Shown: positions 7,560-16,572 of the stretch, piece after piece
How the letters are laid out: each line of letters starts with the position of its first letter
Numbering within the stretch: position 1 is the stretch's first letter
Assembly (NCBI GenBank): GCA_900128395.1
Contig: LT649330.1
Location: 1 to 36,326, forward strand
Length of the DNA stretch: 36,326 bases
Direction: 5' to 3'
Source: Stramenopiles sp. TOSAG23-2
Taxonomy: Eukaryota > Sar
Made by a program: the position numbers and the translations under genes
Notes under the pieces: generated by a model
The model's database searches: none
Told to the model about the DNA's origin: nothing
Seen by the model: the letters and a program-made list of their open reading frames with translations, nothing else

Positions 7560-9716
7560 ATGATGAATAAAACAAGAAAAGGTAACACGAATCAAAAACA
7601 AAATGTTGAGAAGAATAAGAAGCCGATAACAAAAGAAAAAATCCAACAAGAAAATGATAATAATGATAAAAAATCAACAATAAATAATCCCACCATCAAT
7701 CCAATGGCAATCGAAAATCCAAACTTAAATGAAGAGTCATTACATAAAATAAATCCTACGCAAAGATCACATGCACTATCAACAAATACGAAAAATATAG
7801 CACAAAGCATATTGTATAATTTGTCCTTTAGAAAACACGTACGTTTAAGTGGATCCATCAGTTTATTCATGATATTAATAATTGCCACAACACATTTTGT
7901 AATTTTTTTCGTATATGCAAATGTAAGAAACAGCAGTAGCTTCTACAAGATATCCCGTCCTTTCGTATGGGTATTTCTAACATTTTCGATCGTTTATGCA
8001 TTGCGTCTTGTTCATATACTCGTTGTGTGGAAAAATAATGCAACAACATTTGTTAAAACCAAATATGAAATTGAAGATGAAAATGAAAATAATAATAATC
8101 AACAAACTGTATCCACCATATCGAAAATAAAATCAAAATACAATAATATGACAAAATTTTATGATGACAATTTTGATATTAATGGCAAATATTATTTGCA
8201 TTTAATGTATTTTAGTGAATTCTCTGAAAGTGGGATTCAATTGAACAACTTGATTCAACTTTATTCATGCATGTTACCAATAGGATGGAATATTACATTC
8301 GCCATGTTATTACTAATCGAATCATCACATCGTGCCAAATTTATGTTTTATAAACTTTGGCGAGGGAAAACCACTATTAGCTTCAATGAGCGTAATTTTC
8401 AAGTAATATTAGACATTGGTATTGATTTGTTTTTTCTAATCATGCCATTAATTATTCTATGGTTTGGTTATAGAATTCCCATTTCAATTGGTGAAATTTT
8501 ACAAATTGTTTTCATTCCTTCAATATCGTTATTGTCAAAGTTACCGACTGTTATTGAACAAATTATTATCAACAATGTAAATGAAGAAATTGCATCTGGG
8601 CAAAAACAAGTGTCCGTAAATATGAAAAGGAAGCGTAAATCGTTGTTTGGGTTATCCGTAAATGAAGAGGTAGTTAAGATCCAAAATAAATATTTTCCGC
8701 GATATATGAAGTTGGTAGTGTTTTCTATGAGCTTCATGTATTCGTTAGCACTGATAATTATCATAGTTGGGCAATTGATAAATTTATCATCATTAGATAC
8801 ATGCGACAATATGTTTGATAATACGGACTTATGGCAAAAAGGCTGTATAATCAAAATACCATATTGTAAACGATCATTTATACCAAAGTGTAATTGTGTA
8901 TCATTACACATTGAAAACGATTACAGCTTAAAACAACTTCCGTTGAAAATTACAACAGAAATGGATGGAATGAGAAAAATATACATCAAGAATGGAAATT
9001 TAACAATGCTTTCAAAGCAAATGGAAAATTTAAAAGAAATTGTCGATTTTGAAATATCATTTAACCAATTGCAAGAATTTAATGTGGATGTGCTTCAGTG
9101 GCCTCGTTTAACCCGATTGGTGTTGGAATTCAATAATATTACTAAATGTAATGAACATGTATGGCACCACCCCGAATTAGCAATTTTACGAATGAGTAGT
9201 AATATAGGCCTAGGAATGCCACAAGATGTTAGTAAAATCATACTGCCAAATTTACTTTATTTGCATATGGGTAATAATAGTGTTCAAATTTCAAACGAAC
9301 TGAGCTCCAATCAATTTCCAGCGATAGTATTCTTGTATTTAGATGGAAACATCATGGAAATACTCCCTAACAAAATTGGTAGTTTCAAAGAAACAATAGA
9401 CTCTTTTGGCGTTGCACGATGCGGATTGAAATCATTAAATGGTTTAGAGAGTTTCAAAAGTTTGCATTACTTAGATGCTAGAAATAATAGCATATCTTCC
9501 ATCTCGGGCAATATGAAAAATATGATGAAAAATAAAAAGCATTTCGAGTCCTATTTTTCCGGTAATCCTTTTTGCTACGAAAAGGAGAATAGTGATTTAA
9601 ATTGTGCTAGGTTATGTACCGATTATTGTTGGTCAAAAACGGGTTTTAACAATGGGATATGCGATACAACATGTGATTCGAAGGAGTGTAATTACGATGG
9701 TGGAGATTGTGCGTAG
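7560..9716 (+). CDS. Polytopic membrane protein with LRRs and a C-terminal LNR domain
   Basis: A 718-residue protein starting at the ATG at 7560. Residues 1-90 are polar and Asn/Lys-rich. About six hydrophobic segments follow: near 99-121, 134-156, 234-254, 283-303, 309-328 and 385-407. After the last one a C-terminal region begins with Cys-rich sequence (415-447). It continues with irregular leucine-rich repeats (about 455-665; for example LPNLLYLHMGNNSV and FKSLHYLDARNNSI). It ends in one Lin-12/Notch repeat (about 686-717) with GICDTTCDSKECNYDGGDC, the Cys spacing and Asp residues of the Ca2+-binding LNR fold. LNR modules are normally extracellular, so the LRR-LNR part is probably outside the cell or luminal. 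A receptor or adhesion role is inferred. Similar LRR+LNR membrane proteins are, to my knowledge, frequent in stramenopiles. Single exon. Confidence 0.85.
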   Translation: MMNKTRKGNTNQKQNVEKNKKPITKEKIQQENDNNDKKSTINNPTINPMAIENPNLNEESLHKINPTQRSHALSTNTKNIAQSILYNLSFRKHVRLSGSISLFMILIIATTHFVIFFVYANVRNSSSFYKISRPFVWVFLTFSIVYALRLVHILVVWKNNATTFVKTKYEIEDENENNNNQQTVSTISKIKSKYNNMTKFYDDNFDINGKYYLHLMYFSEFSESGIQLNNLIQLYSCMLPIGWNITFAMLLLIESSHRAKFMFYKLWRGKTTISFNERNFQVILDIGIDLFFLIMPLIILWFGYRIPISIGEILQIVFIPSISLLSKLPTVIEQIIINNVNEEIASGQKQVSVNMKRKRKSLFGLSVNEEVVKIQNKYFPRYMKLVVFSMSFMYSLALIIIIVGQLINLSSLDTCDNMFDNTDLWQKGCIIKIPYCKRSFIPKCNCVSLHIENDYSLKQLPLKITTEMDGMRKIYIKNGNLTMLSKQMENLKEIVDFEISFNQLQEFNVDVLQWPRLTRLVLEFNNITKCNEHVWHHPELAILRMSSNIGLGMPQDVSKIILPNLLYLHMGNNSVQISNELSSNQFPAIVFLYLDGNIMEILPNKIGSFKETIDSFGVARCGLKSLNGLESFKSLHYLDARNNSISSISGNMKNMMKNKKHFESYFSGNPFCYEKENSDLNCARLCTDYCWSKTGFNNGICDTTCDSKECNYDGGDCA

Positions 9717-10061
9717 TGTTTTTTAATTTTATATTATGGAAGAGTAAAAAGTAACGAGTAACGAGAAAAAGTTCGGGGTGGTGTGGTACACGAACTGGAG
9801 TGTTAAACTGTTGATATAGTCTCGCATAAATGCATAAATCATAAATCATACCTTCGTAAATAGTGGTGTTGAGTGTTGAGACATCAAATTTTAAAAGTAA
9901 AAAAGGCATTTTGCGTTTTTATTTTGCAAAACTAAAAAGTTTTTAAGCTAACACTCTCTGGGTTCAAACTCAACACACCCACTCTCTCACCTCCTCGTAT
10001 CACCCATTTTCGCACCCACCCTTTCTCCCTTTCTCACTTCCTCAACCACGCCGGCCACATC
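9717..10061. other. Convergent spacer, no gene
   Basis: This lies between the 3' ends of the LRR/LNR gene and the desaturase gene. I see no open frame of interest or RNA gene. A pyrimidine-rich stretch runs through about 9968-10040. Confidence 0.5.
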
Positions 10062-10269
10062 CCAAAATATATCGCCGGCATTGGTAATAATTTCTGTTTC
10101 AATCCAAATTCAACCAACGTTTCATCAAATGTTGTTTTAATAATTTCAAATTTTGAACAATCTAACCAAAATATATCGCCGGCATTGGTAATAATTTCTG
10201 TTTCAATCCAAATTCAACCAACGTTTCATCAAATGTTGTTTTAATAATTTCAAATTTTGAACAATCTAA
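10062..10269 (+). repeat. Exact tandem duplication, 2 x 104 bp, at desaturase 3' end
   Basis: Positions 10062-10165 are repeated head to tail at 10166-10269 with no visible mismatch. The unit is the last ~34 codons of the desaturase. Because 104 is not a multiple of three, the junction creates an in-frame TAG that shortens the protein. Confidence 0.9.
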
Positions 10270-11427
10270 TGTTGGAAAACAATGATGTATTAAATGATTT
10301 GGCATTAATTCATATATAAACATATTTCTCCAAAAAATAAAACCATTTCGATTGACTTCTGTATTATAATCAACCGTTGTTGCTACAAGATGTGCTAATA
10401 AATCACGTTTTTGTTCATGTTTTTTACTACCAACTGTCCATGCAAGTTCTGTATGATGTAATGGATATCCCGCATAACTATCAATAGCACCAAATGTTAA
10501 AAACATTACTATAAATAATTTAATACCATTCACCATACCATTAAAATAACATAATATAAATAATTGCAACATATTACTTATATATTCCATTTCAAATGGT
10601 TCAATATTAAGCAATATATTTCTCCATAATAATATAATATCTAATAAATGTCCAGACATACATAATAATGGTCCATAAATAATAACTAAACGTGAATTTG
10701 CTGGTCGATCTACCATATTATATAACCATGGTTCTAATCCAAGTATTTCTAAATCCCAATTTGTATTTGGTTGTGGATGATGTGATATTGCATGACTTAT
10801 TCGATTTCGTTTGATTTTCCATCCACCTAATATAGCAAACCATATATATATTGAATCTTTTTGATGTAAATAATTATGTCCAATACCATGTAATGCTGCA
10901 ATTGTAACTCCTGTGAAACATGCATACATCGATGAATTATAATAAATAGTTAATAAAAAACATATACAATGAAGTGTAAAAACAAACCAACATTGTGATT
11001 TAAACAATGGTGTCGCATTTGTAATTGACGATGAATCGTTTGAAGCATTACGTAATGCTTCCCAACAACGACGTTTTAAAGTACGATAAAATCCATTATC
11101 TTTATAATCAAAATATGATTTATAATCTTTTCCTGCATCTCCAACATAATATTTTTTTAATATATTTGATATTTTTTCTGGTGGAAACATATGATGTGTT
11201 TCCACTAAATCTGTTATATCTTGACCACGTGTTGATGATATCCACCAATTACCACCAGGATGTTTAAATGATTCTAAATCATACCATGCACGATGTACGA
11301 GCCATAGTTTTTTTGTTTTTTCCGGTGGTAATTGTTTTGATAGATTTGCCCCGTTGTTTGAATCATATAATGCTCTTTTTTCTAACCATGGATGTTGATG
11401 GGTGGTATTGTCATTATTAGGGGGCAT
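10162..11427 (-). CDS. Cytochrome b5-fused fatty acid desaturase, 421 aa
   Basis: A membrane di-iron desaturase with its own electron donor domain, expected in the ER. The N-terminal cytochrome b5 domain (about 35-105) has the heme motif HPGG at 56-59 and a second histidine pair at 78-79. The desaturase part carries the three histidine boxes: HGIGH (180-184), HAISHH (212-217) and HLIHH (378-382). Hydrophobic segments lie between them (about 146-175 and 280-312). Box 3 has His where front-end desaturases have Gln (QxxHH), so regioselectivity cannot be read. The ATG at 11427 is the first real ATG; the frame extends to a TTG at 11451. The stop at 10162 lies on the junction of a 104-bp duplication. 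Without the duplication the protein would continue past IYFG with MWPAWLRK before stopping at about 10039. Confidence 0.9.
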   Translation of the reverse strand: MPPNNDNTTHQHPWLEKRALYDSNNGANLSKQLPPEKTKKLWLVHRAWYDLESFKHPGGNWWISSTRGQDITDLVETHHMFPPEKISNILKKYYVGDAGKDYKSYFDYKDNGFYRTLKRRCWEALRNASNDSSSITNATPLFKSQCWFVFTLHCICFLLTIYYNSSMYACFTGVTIAALHGIGHNYLHQKDSIYIWFAILGGWKIKRNRISHAISHHPQPNTNWDLEILGLEPWLYNMVDRPANSRLVIIYGPLLCMSGHLLDIILLWRNILLNIEPFEMEYISNMLQLFILCYFNGMVNGIKLFIVMFLTFGAIDSYAGYPLHHTELAWTVGSKKHEQKRDLLAHLVATTVDYNTEVNRNGFIFWRNMFIYELMPNHLIHHCFPTLDCSKFEIIKTTFDETLVEFGLKQKLLPMPAIYFG

Positions 11428-12003
11428 GATTATCTTTGTAATAGTAAGCAACCAAATGTATATATGTTATATAGATCTATCTACAAATACTAAAATATCT
11501 AATATCTAGTAAGCAAACCAAAGAAAGAGTAAGCAAACCAAAAAATTAAATATATGTTATATATAAATCTATCTACGAATATCAACTTTCATGTAATATA
11601 TGGCATGCACTAAGCAAACCAAAGAAAGAGTAAGCAAACCAAAAAATTAAATATATGTTATATATAAATCTATCTACGAATATCAACTTTCATGTAATAT
11701 ATGGCATGCACACTACTATATATACTTCACACATAACAACTCCTTCGTTGCTTTTGTCTATCCATGTATTATATCTTCTTTTTCATTATTCAATTTTTTT
11801 TCATTTTTGGGATTGAATTTCTGCTGAGATGTTGATTTAATACCCAGTGCTATGAAGCTGCTATTTTAATATTAATATCGCTATTATATTATACGGTCAA
11901 AAACTCCTCACTCTAACCTTAAAACTACTACTAACTTAAACTTTAAACTTTTTTTTTTTTTTTTATTTATTTATTTATTTATTATTCCAATAAAGAAGAG
12001 GTA
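11428..12003. other. Spacer upstream of desaturase with repeats
   Basis: No gene seen. It contains the 101-bp duplication at 11510-11711 and a poly-T/(TTTA)n microsatellite at about 11950-11985, followed by the hairpin element at 12004. Confidence 0.6.
11510..11711 (+). repeat. Exact tandem duplication, 2 x 101 bp
   Basis: Positions 11510-11610 repeat at 11611-11711 with no spacer or visible mismatch. It lies ~80 bp upstream of the desaturase start, so that gene is flanked by exact duplications on both sides. Within the unit the word TAAGCAAACCAAA also occurs twice. Confidence 0.9.
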
Positions 12004-12322
12004 CAGATGTTTGCAACCAACACCGGACAGTGAGAGAGAGAGACATGCAAGAAAAAAAAAAAAATACTAAATCGGGTTTTAGCATATTAGGATGGAAATA
12101 GCATTAAAATATATAATTTTGACTAAATATTAAATCGGGTTTTAATCATTTTTATGCATACCAGGTAGATTATTGAAATGATTAAAACCCGATTTAATAT
12201 TTAGTCAAAATTATATATTTTAATGCTATTTCTATACTAATATGCTAAAACCCGATTTAGTATTTTTTTTTTTTCTTGCATGTCTCTCTCTCTCACTGTC
12301 CGGTGTTGGTTGCAAACATCTG
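12004..12322. mobile_element. Hairpin MITE flanked by TA (family member 1)
   Basis: A 319-bp near-perfect hairpin with arms of about 145 bp (12004-12150 and 12175-12322) and a short loop. The termini are CAGATGTTTGCAACC and its complement, and the element is flanked by TA on both sides (12002-12003, 12323-12324). There is no coding capacity. The structure matches a foldback MITE mobilised by a TA-targeting transposase (Tc1/mariner type), which is an inference from the target duplication. Its termini resemble those of the element at 22490-22779. Confidence 0.8.
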
Positions 12323-12434
12323 TAATATATATATTACAGGTTAGGGAGGAGAGAGAATTGGGAGTGAGAAAAGTTCATATATATAGTATGTATGTGAACA
12401 AAAATAATACAAAATAATTATTAATAATTATTTT

Positions 12435-12654
12435 TTTTAAATTTGATTTAAATAATTTTAACATGCATAAACTACCGAATTTATTCCCATATTTTGAACG
12501 AAAAGAAACGAAAAAATATGTACGTTTAGGTGTTATCCATACCCTTTTAAATTTGATTTAAATAATTTTAACATGCATAAACTACCGAATTTATTCCCAT
12601 ATTTTGAACGAAAAGAAACGAAAAAATATGTACGTTTAGGTGTTATCCATACCC
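12435..12654 (+). repeat. Exact tandem duplication, 2 x 110 bp, at gene 5' end
   Basis: Positions 12435-12544 repeat at 12545-12654. The unit spans the 5' flank and first ~27 codons of the membrane-protein gene. The upstream copy therefore has its own ATG at 12463, but its frame terminates just past the junction. Confidence 0.9.
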
Positions 12655-14080
12655 TTTTATATGGAATATTTATGATGTTGTTTTTAATATTATGGATAGT
12701 CATTATTGCACTGCCGGATAACCAAGAAACGTATGATCCACAGACATATCCATCAAGTTATCAGCCAGGTCAATTAATAACAGATGCTGATGTGGTGCCA
12801 CTTCAAACAGTTAAAGATTTATATGAAGATACAAAAAAACGTGAAATGCAATGCATTTGTACAAACCAAGACCCATTGTTTGAAGATTTTGCAACGATTA
12901 ATACAGTACAATATAAATTTTGTAAAAATATTATGAAACGATTTGATTTTGAAAAATGCAAAACATTTGCAGATGTAGATGATGCAGAAACAAATGGTTA
13001 TCTTTGTCCATCAGGATTAGTACAGAATGAATATCACAAATTAGCGAGTGAATTTCTAAGAGACGAGACACATGGTGCATATACATTGGCACATTTTAAA
13101 GAAATTTGTTCTGCTTCATTAGCATTACTAGATGGTTTTAAAACTGGAATCTTAACTGAAACATTAAGTTCACCAACATGGATTCATAAAACACGTTTAG
13201 AATCAATTCTTTCCGCGAAATTTACTTCCACATTAAAACGTTGGAAGCCTATGATGTACGCATCAATGCAACATAGTTTTGGTTTTGGTAGATTTAATAC
13301 ACCGTTTAAAGTGATGAAAATTAAAGAGGATGAATCTGGATTTGAAGAATTGAAAACAACACAACAAGCTGGCCCGAAAGATGAAAAAGAGTTCTATGCA
13401 ATTAGCACTGAAAATAGCGTATTTGGTGAAGATCCAAGTGAACCATATTCATTGTATTAGTACGTAAATTCTATTTTCCATAAACCTGCAAACTCACTAA
13501 CACGTTCACTCTTTCATACGCTATTATATACGCTCCAAACAGTTTTGGTGGAGATAAATATTACGATTTTATGACAAAAGATTTTAAATATATAAAAAGT
13601 TTTGCAAAGGCGCAAATGGATGATACAGCTAAAGGTAGTAGATTATGGAAAAAATTTTGGGAATTTTTCTTACAATTAGCAGAGAATGATCGAGGTTATA
13701 AAAATTTTGGATATGCACAAGCTAGTTTTTTTCTTCAAACTCAGAATACACAAATCAATGAAACAGCATATCATGAAGCATGCCGTCCATCCCATTGCCA
13801 ATATCTTGAAAAAAGTCGAATAAATTTGTATGTAATTGTTGGTGTTATTGTGGGGGTTGCAGGCACAATGAGTGCAATATTAAGACTTGTATGTGAAAAA
13901 TGTGCTCATTTTAGGATTGAAAAAGATATGAAAAATCATCATTTACCAGCTGTAGCATCTGATGCGACGAGTAATATAAATAATAATAACAACAATACAA
14001 CAAATGCTCGCCGTGTGAATAATAGTAGTAAACAAAAAAAAGAATATGAATTACAAGAAAATCCAATGAGACAAAGGTGA
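12573..14080 (+). CDS. Two-exon bitopic membrane protein, 474 aa, family unknown
   Basis: Exons 12573-13459 and 13543-14080 join in frame across an 83-bp GT-AG intron, giving ...EPYSLYYFGGDKYYDFMTK... The protein has one membrane segment near the N-terminus (about 27-48) and one near the C-terminus (about 389-412). Between them is a ~340-residue loop with about ten Cys (CICTNQ, FCKNIMKRFDFEKC, YLCPSG, EICSA, EACRPSHC), consistent with a disulphide-bonded luminal or extracellular domain. The cytosolic tail is Asn-rich and basic (an N-run, then SSKQKKEYELQENPMRQR). I do not recognise the family. Two short N-terminal and C-terminal tails facing one compartment, with a large ectodomain facing the other, is the simplest topology. 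Exact duplications lie at both gene ends (12435-12654 and 14025-14216). Confidence 0.8.
13460..13542 (+). other. Intron, 83 bp, GT-AG
   Basis: Donor A|GTACGTAAA at 13460 and acceptor CTCCAAACAG| ending at 13542. Removing it avoids the TAG at 13458-13460 and joins the two open frames in phase (2+1). This is the clearest intron in the window and shows that the DNA is nuclear eukaryotic. Confidence 0.85.
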
Positions 14081-14216
14081 AAAAAATTATGTTTTTATTT
14101 ATTTACACACCCCGATGGATGTAGTAAACAAAAAAAAGAATATGAATTACAAGAAAATCCAATGAGACAAAGGTGAAAAAAATTATGTTTTTATTTATTT
14201 ACACACCCCGATGGAT
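14025..14216 (+). repeat. Exact tandem duplication, 2 x 96 bp, at gene 3' end
   Basis: Positions 14025-14120 repeat at 14121-14216. The unit carries the last 18 codons and stop of the membrane-protein gene. The second copy is untranslated, so the protein end is unaffected. The rest of the convergent spacer to 14550 contains no gene that I can see. Confidence 0.9.
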
Positions 14217-14550
14217 GTGTGGTGTGGTATGTTGGTAGTACAGTTGTAGAGAGTCAAAATATTATATGTTTCTGGTGGTATGTGTGCGTGTGTGTATGTA
14301 AAATAAAAAATACACCGAACGCGTAAAACACCAAGAGAGATCTGCTGGACATAATAGTACACGGTGTGAGATGTGTGACGATTTTATAAAAATATCATAC
14401 GGTGTACATATTAAAATTATCATGTACGTCGTATTCGGTATATCAAAACGATATATTTTTAATAAAACGCGTGTATTTGCTATTTGCTAAATACGTATGA
14501 TATATCATATCTTTTATATTCCTCTTCCACTCTCCTGCGTTTTGAACTCC

Positions 14551-14756
14551 TTTTTTTTCCCTCCTTCTTCAACTTCATCGATTCACGCCACACGACCAAT
14601 CCAAAGCCTCCAAAAATCTAATAAAATTGTAACAAGCATGCAACTACCTAATGTTTTTTTTCCCTCCTTCTTCAACTTCATCGATTCACGCCACACGACC
14701 AATCCAAAGCCTCCAAAAATCTAATAAAATTGTAACAAGCATGCAACTACCTAATG
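14551..14756 (+). repeat. Exact tandem duplication, 2 x 103 bp, at CPI1 3' end
   Basis: Positions 14551-14653 repeat at 14654-14756, including an identical run of eight T. The copy nearer the gene contains the last codons and stop of the cycloisomerase; the distal copy is downstream and harmless. Confidence 0.9.
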
Positions 14757-15600
14757 AATCCCATACAACATGTTCTATTGTCCATGCACCTTTTATTGAC
14801 TTAACCTTTCTGTTACTACTTTTAACTCCTTCATCAACTTGTAAAAACTTTGGAAAGCTAACAATGAAATAGATCATGTAAACAACGGAACCAACTAATA
14901 ATGCACGGTCCCTATTTTGAAATTCCCAATAATCAAATCCTTCAATTGTTTTTGTTTCCATAAATGCAGTTGTATATGCTAAAAATCCAATAAATAACAT
15001 GTTTAATCCTATTTTTCCTTTTGAATTACATGATGAATAATACATTGTTCGCCTCATTCTTCGTATGCATACATTTGTAAGACTATGGTAAAAACAAAAA
15101 TATGCATGTGTTGCCATAAACATTGCTATTGGTACATCATTTATCCTATGTGCATCAAACGTATATTTTGCACCTAATAAATTGTAAAAATGATGTGTCC
15201 AATAAAAATTACCAACATATGACAATATCCAAATCCATACATTAGCTTTGATGTAATAACGTTCAAAAAACGGTTTATCGCCTTCCATTCCATAAAAAAA
15301 TGGAATTAAAATGTAAATCAAAGCCATTGGTGTACAAACATATAAATATTCCCAACGTTTAAATTCATGATACATACCAGTTGATACAATAATTGCAAAA
15401 TATAATATCCAACAAGAGGCGAAAGATAAAAATAATATTTCCGTTTCCGTTTTACTTTGATTTGTACCAAACCATAATTGTAAATTATATTGTTTTTGTA
15501 CTTTTATTTTATTTGCAAATAAAGTATTGATGCAGTAATTTCCAACAGCAAAACTAATACTTATCAAAGCAATAATTAGAATTGGTAATGTCGATAACAT
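14686..15600 (-). CDS. CPI1: Cycloeucalenol cycloisomerase (CPI1), 304 aa
   Basis: This enzyme opens the 9,19-cyclopropane ring of cycloeucalenol to give obtusifoliol in the plant/algal cycloartenol route to sterols; it is an ER membrane protein. The match to the plant family is clear by eye: KANVWIWILSYVGNFYWTHH, LGAKYTFDAHRINDVP, FYHSLTN..IRRMRR, YFIVSFPKF and, at the end, GSCMLVTILLDFWRLWIG. Multiple hydrophobic segments run through the protein. The C-terminus (LWIGRVA) is shorter than the plant tail. The frame extends to 15711, but that adds 37 residues whose first 30 are an exact repeat of residues 1-30, produced by the 111-bp duplication; I therefore choose the ATG at 15600. The gene implies sterol synthesis through cycloartenol. 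Confidence 0.9.
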   Translation of the reverse strand: MLSTLPILIIALISISFAVGNYCINTLFANKIKVQKQYNLQLWFGTNQSKTETEILFLSFASCWILYFAIIVSTGMYHEFKRWEYLYVCTPMALIYILIPFFYGMEGDKPFFERYYIKANVWIWILSYVGNFYWTHHFYNLLGAKYTFDAHRINDVPIAMFMATHAYFCFYHSLTNVCIRRMRRTMYYSSCNSKGKIGLNMLFIGFLAYTTAFMETKTIEGFDYWEFQNRDRALLVGSVVYMIYFIVSFPKFLQVDEGVKSSNRKVKSIKGAWTIEHVVWDSLGSCMLVTILLDFWRLWIGRVA

Positions 15601-15731
15601 GTTGTTTGTTTTTTTTTTTCTATTTGCAAATAAAGTATTGATGCAGTAATTTCCAACAGCAAAACTAATACTTATCAAAGCAATAATTAGAATTGGTAAT
15701 GTCGATAACATGTTGTTTGTTTTTTTTTTTC
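15510..15731 (+). repeat. Exact tandem duplication, 2 x 111 bp, at CPI1 5' end
   Basis: Positions 15510-15620 repeat at 15621-15731, including identical runs of eleven T. The unit is CPI1 codons 1-30 plus 5' flank. As 111 is a multiple of three, the two copies fuse in frame and give a false N-terminal extension. Confidence 0.9.
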
Positions 15732-16077
15732 AATAAAAATCAAACTAATTATTTTAACCGTAAATTTTAATAATAACAATAATAATAATAATAATCAAGT
15801 GTCTGTAGCTCGCGTTAGGGGTATTTATGCATACATATTATACATCAACCTTCTTCTTTCTATGTTCCTATAATATATATTCCTATACACAGACAATAAA
15901 TACATATTTAAAATTTTAAATATAAAAAAATTTGAATTATTGTTGAAATTTATTTATTATGTTTTTTTTTTTTTTTTTTTTTTGATGATCTTCAACAGCA
16001 CAACACTATAATAAAAAAACGACTTAAAAAAAAACAGCTATTTAAAATTTTAAAAATAAAAAAATTTGAATTTTTTT

Positions 16078-16119
<42 letters not shown>

Positions 16120-16572
16120 ATGATCTTCAACAGCACAACACTATAATAAAAAAACGACTTAAAAAAAAACAGCTAGCAGGAGAATAGCAAAAGTAAATTT
16201 TCTGTTTGATCAAATATCCGCATAATTTTTTAAACTTTTTTTGCGTAAGATTTCTGTAGCACTTACACAGCAGGTAATTTTATAGGTTTTATAGAGTTTT
16301 ATACAGTTTTATACATTTTTAATCACTTAAATTCCAGTAAAATTTATTAAAATAGTTCCTTTCCTCATATATAACTACATTGCATTGGGCATGTTTAGGT
16401 GGCCTCCACAGGTTACTTTCCTGTAAGACCACTTTCCACCTTTTCGATTACACGTCCCACTTTTGCCAACCACACATGCCAATGATCTACAACTATCAGA
16501 ATTATCCCCAACGTATATTTGGGCATGTGCATTCTCCGCCCCATCCACCAACACGAGGTGCTTTTTCTCGCA
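15732..16572. other. Low-complexity spacer with imperfect 134/136-bp repeat
   Basis: No gene. It contains an (AAT)n run near 15775-15795. It also contains a tandem repeat of about 135 bp (15905-16038 and 16039-16174) with poly-T tracts of different length (about 21 and 33-40) and a few substitutions. These length differences in homopolymers could be biological slippage or sequencing error. The 3' flank of the giant gene follows from ~16200. Confidence 0.6.

Noticed and set aside
12463-12573. Upstream ATG at 12463 as the start of the membrane-protein gene
   Set aside because: It lies in the first copy of the 110-bp duplication and its frame ends just after the junction; the ATG at 12573 opens the full frame.
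15905-16174. Imperfect 135-bp poly-T repeat as another exact duplication
   Set aside because: The copies differ in homopolymer length and by substitutions, so it was not counted with the exact set, although it may have the same origin.
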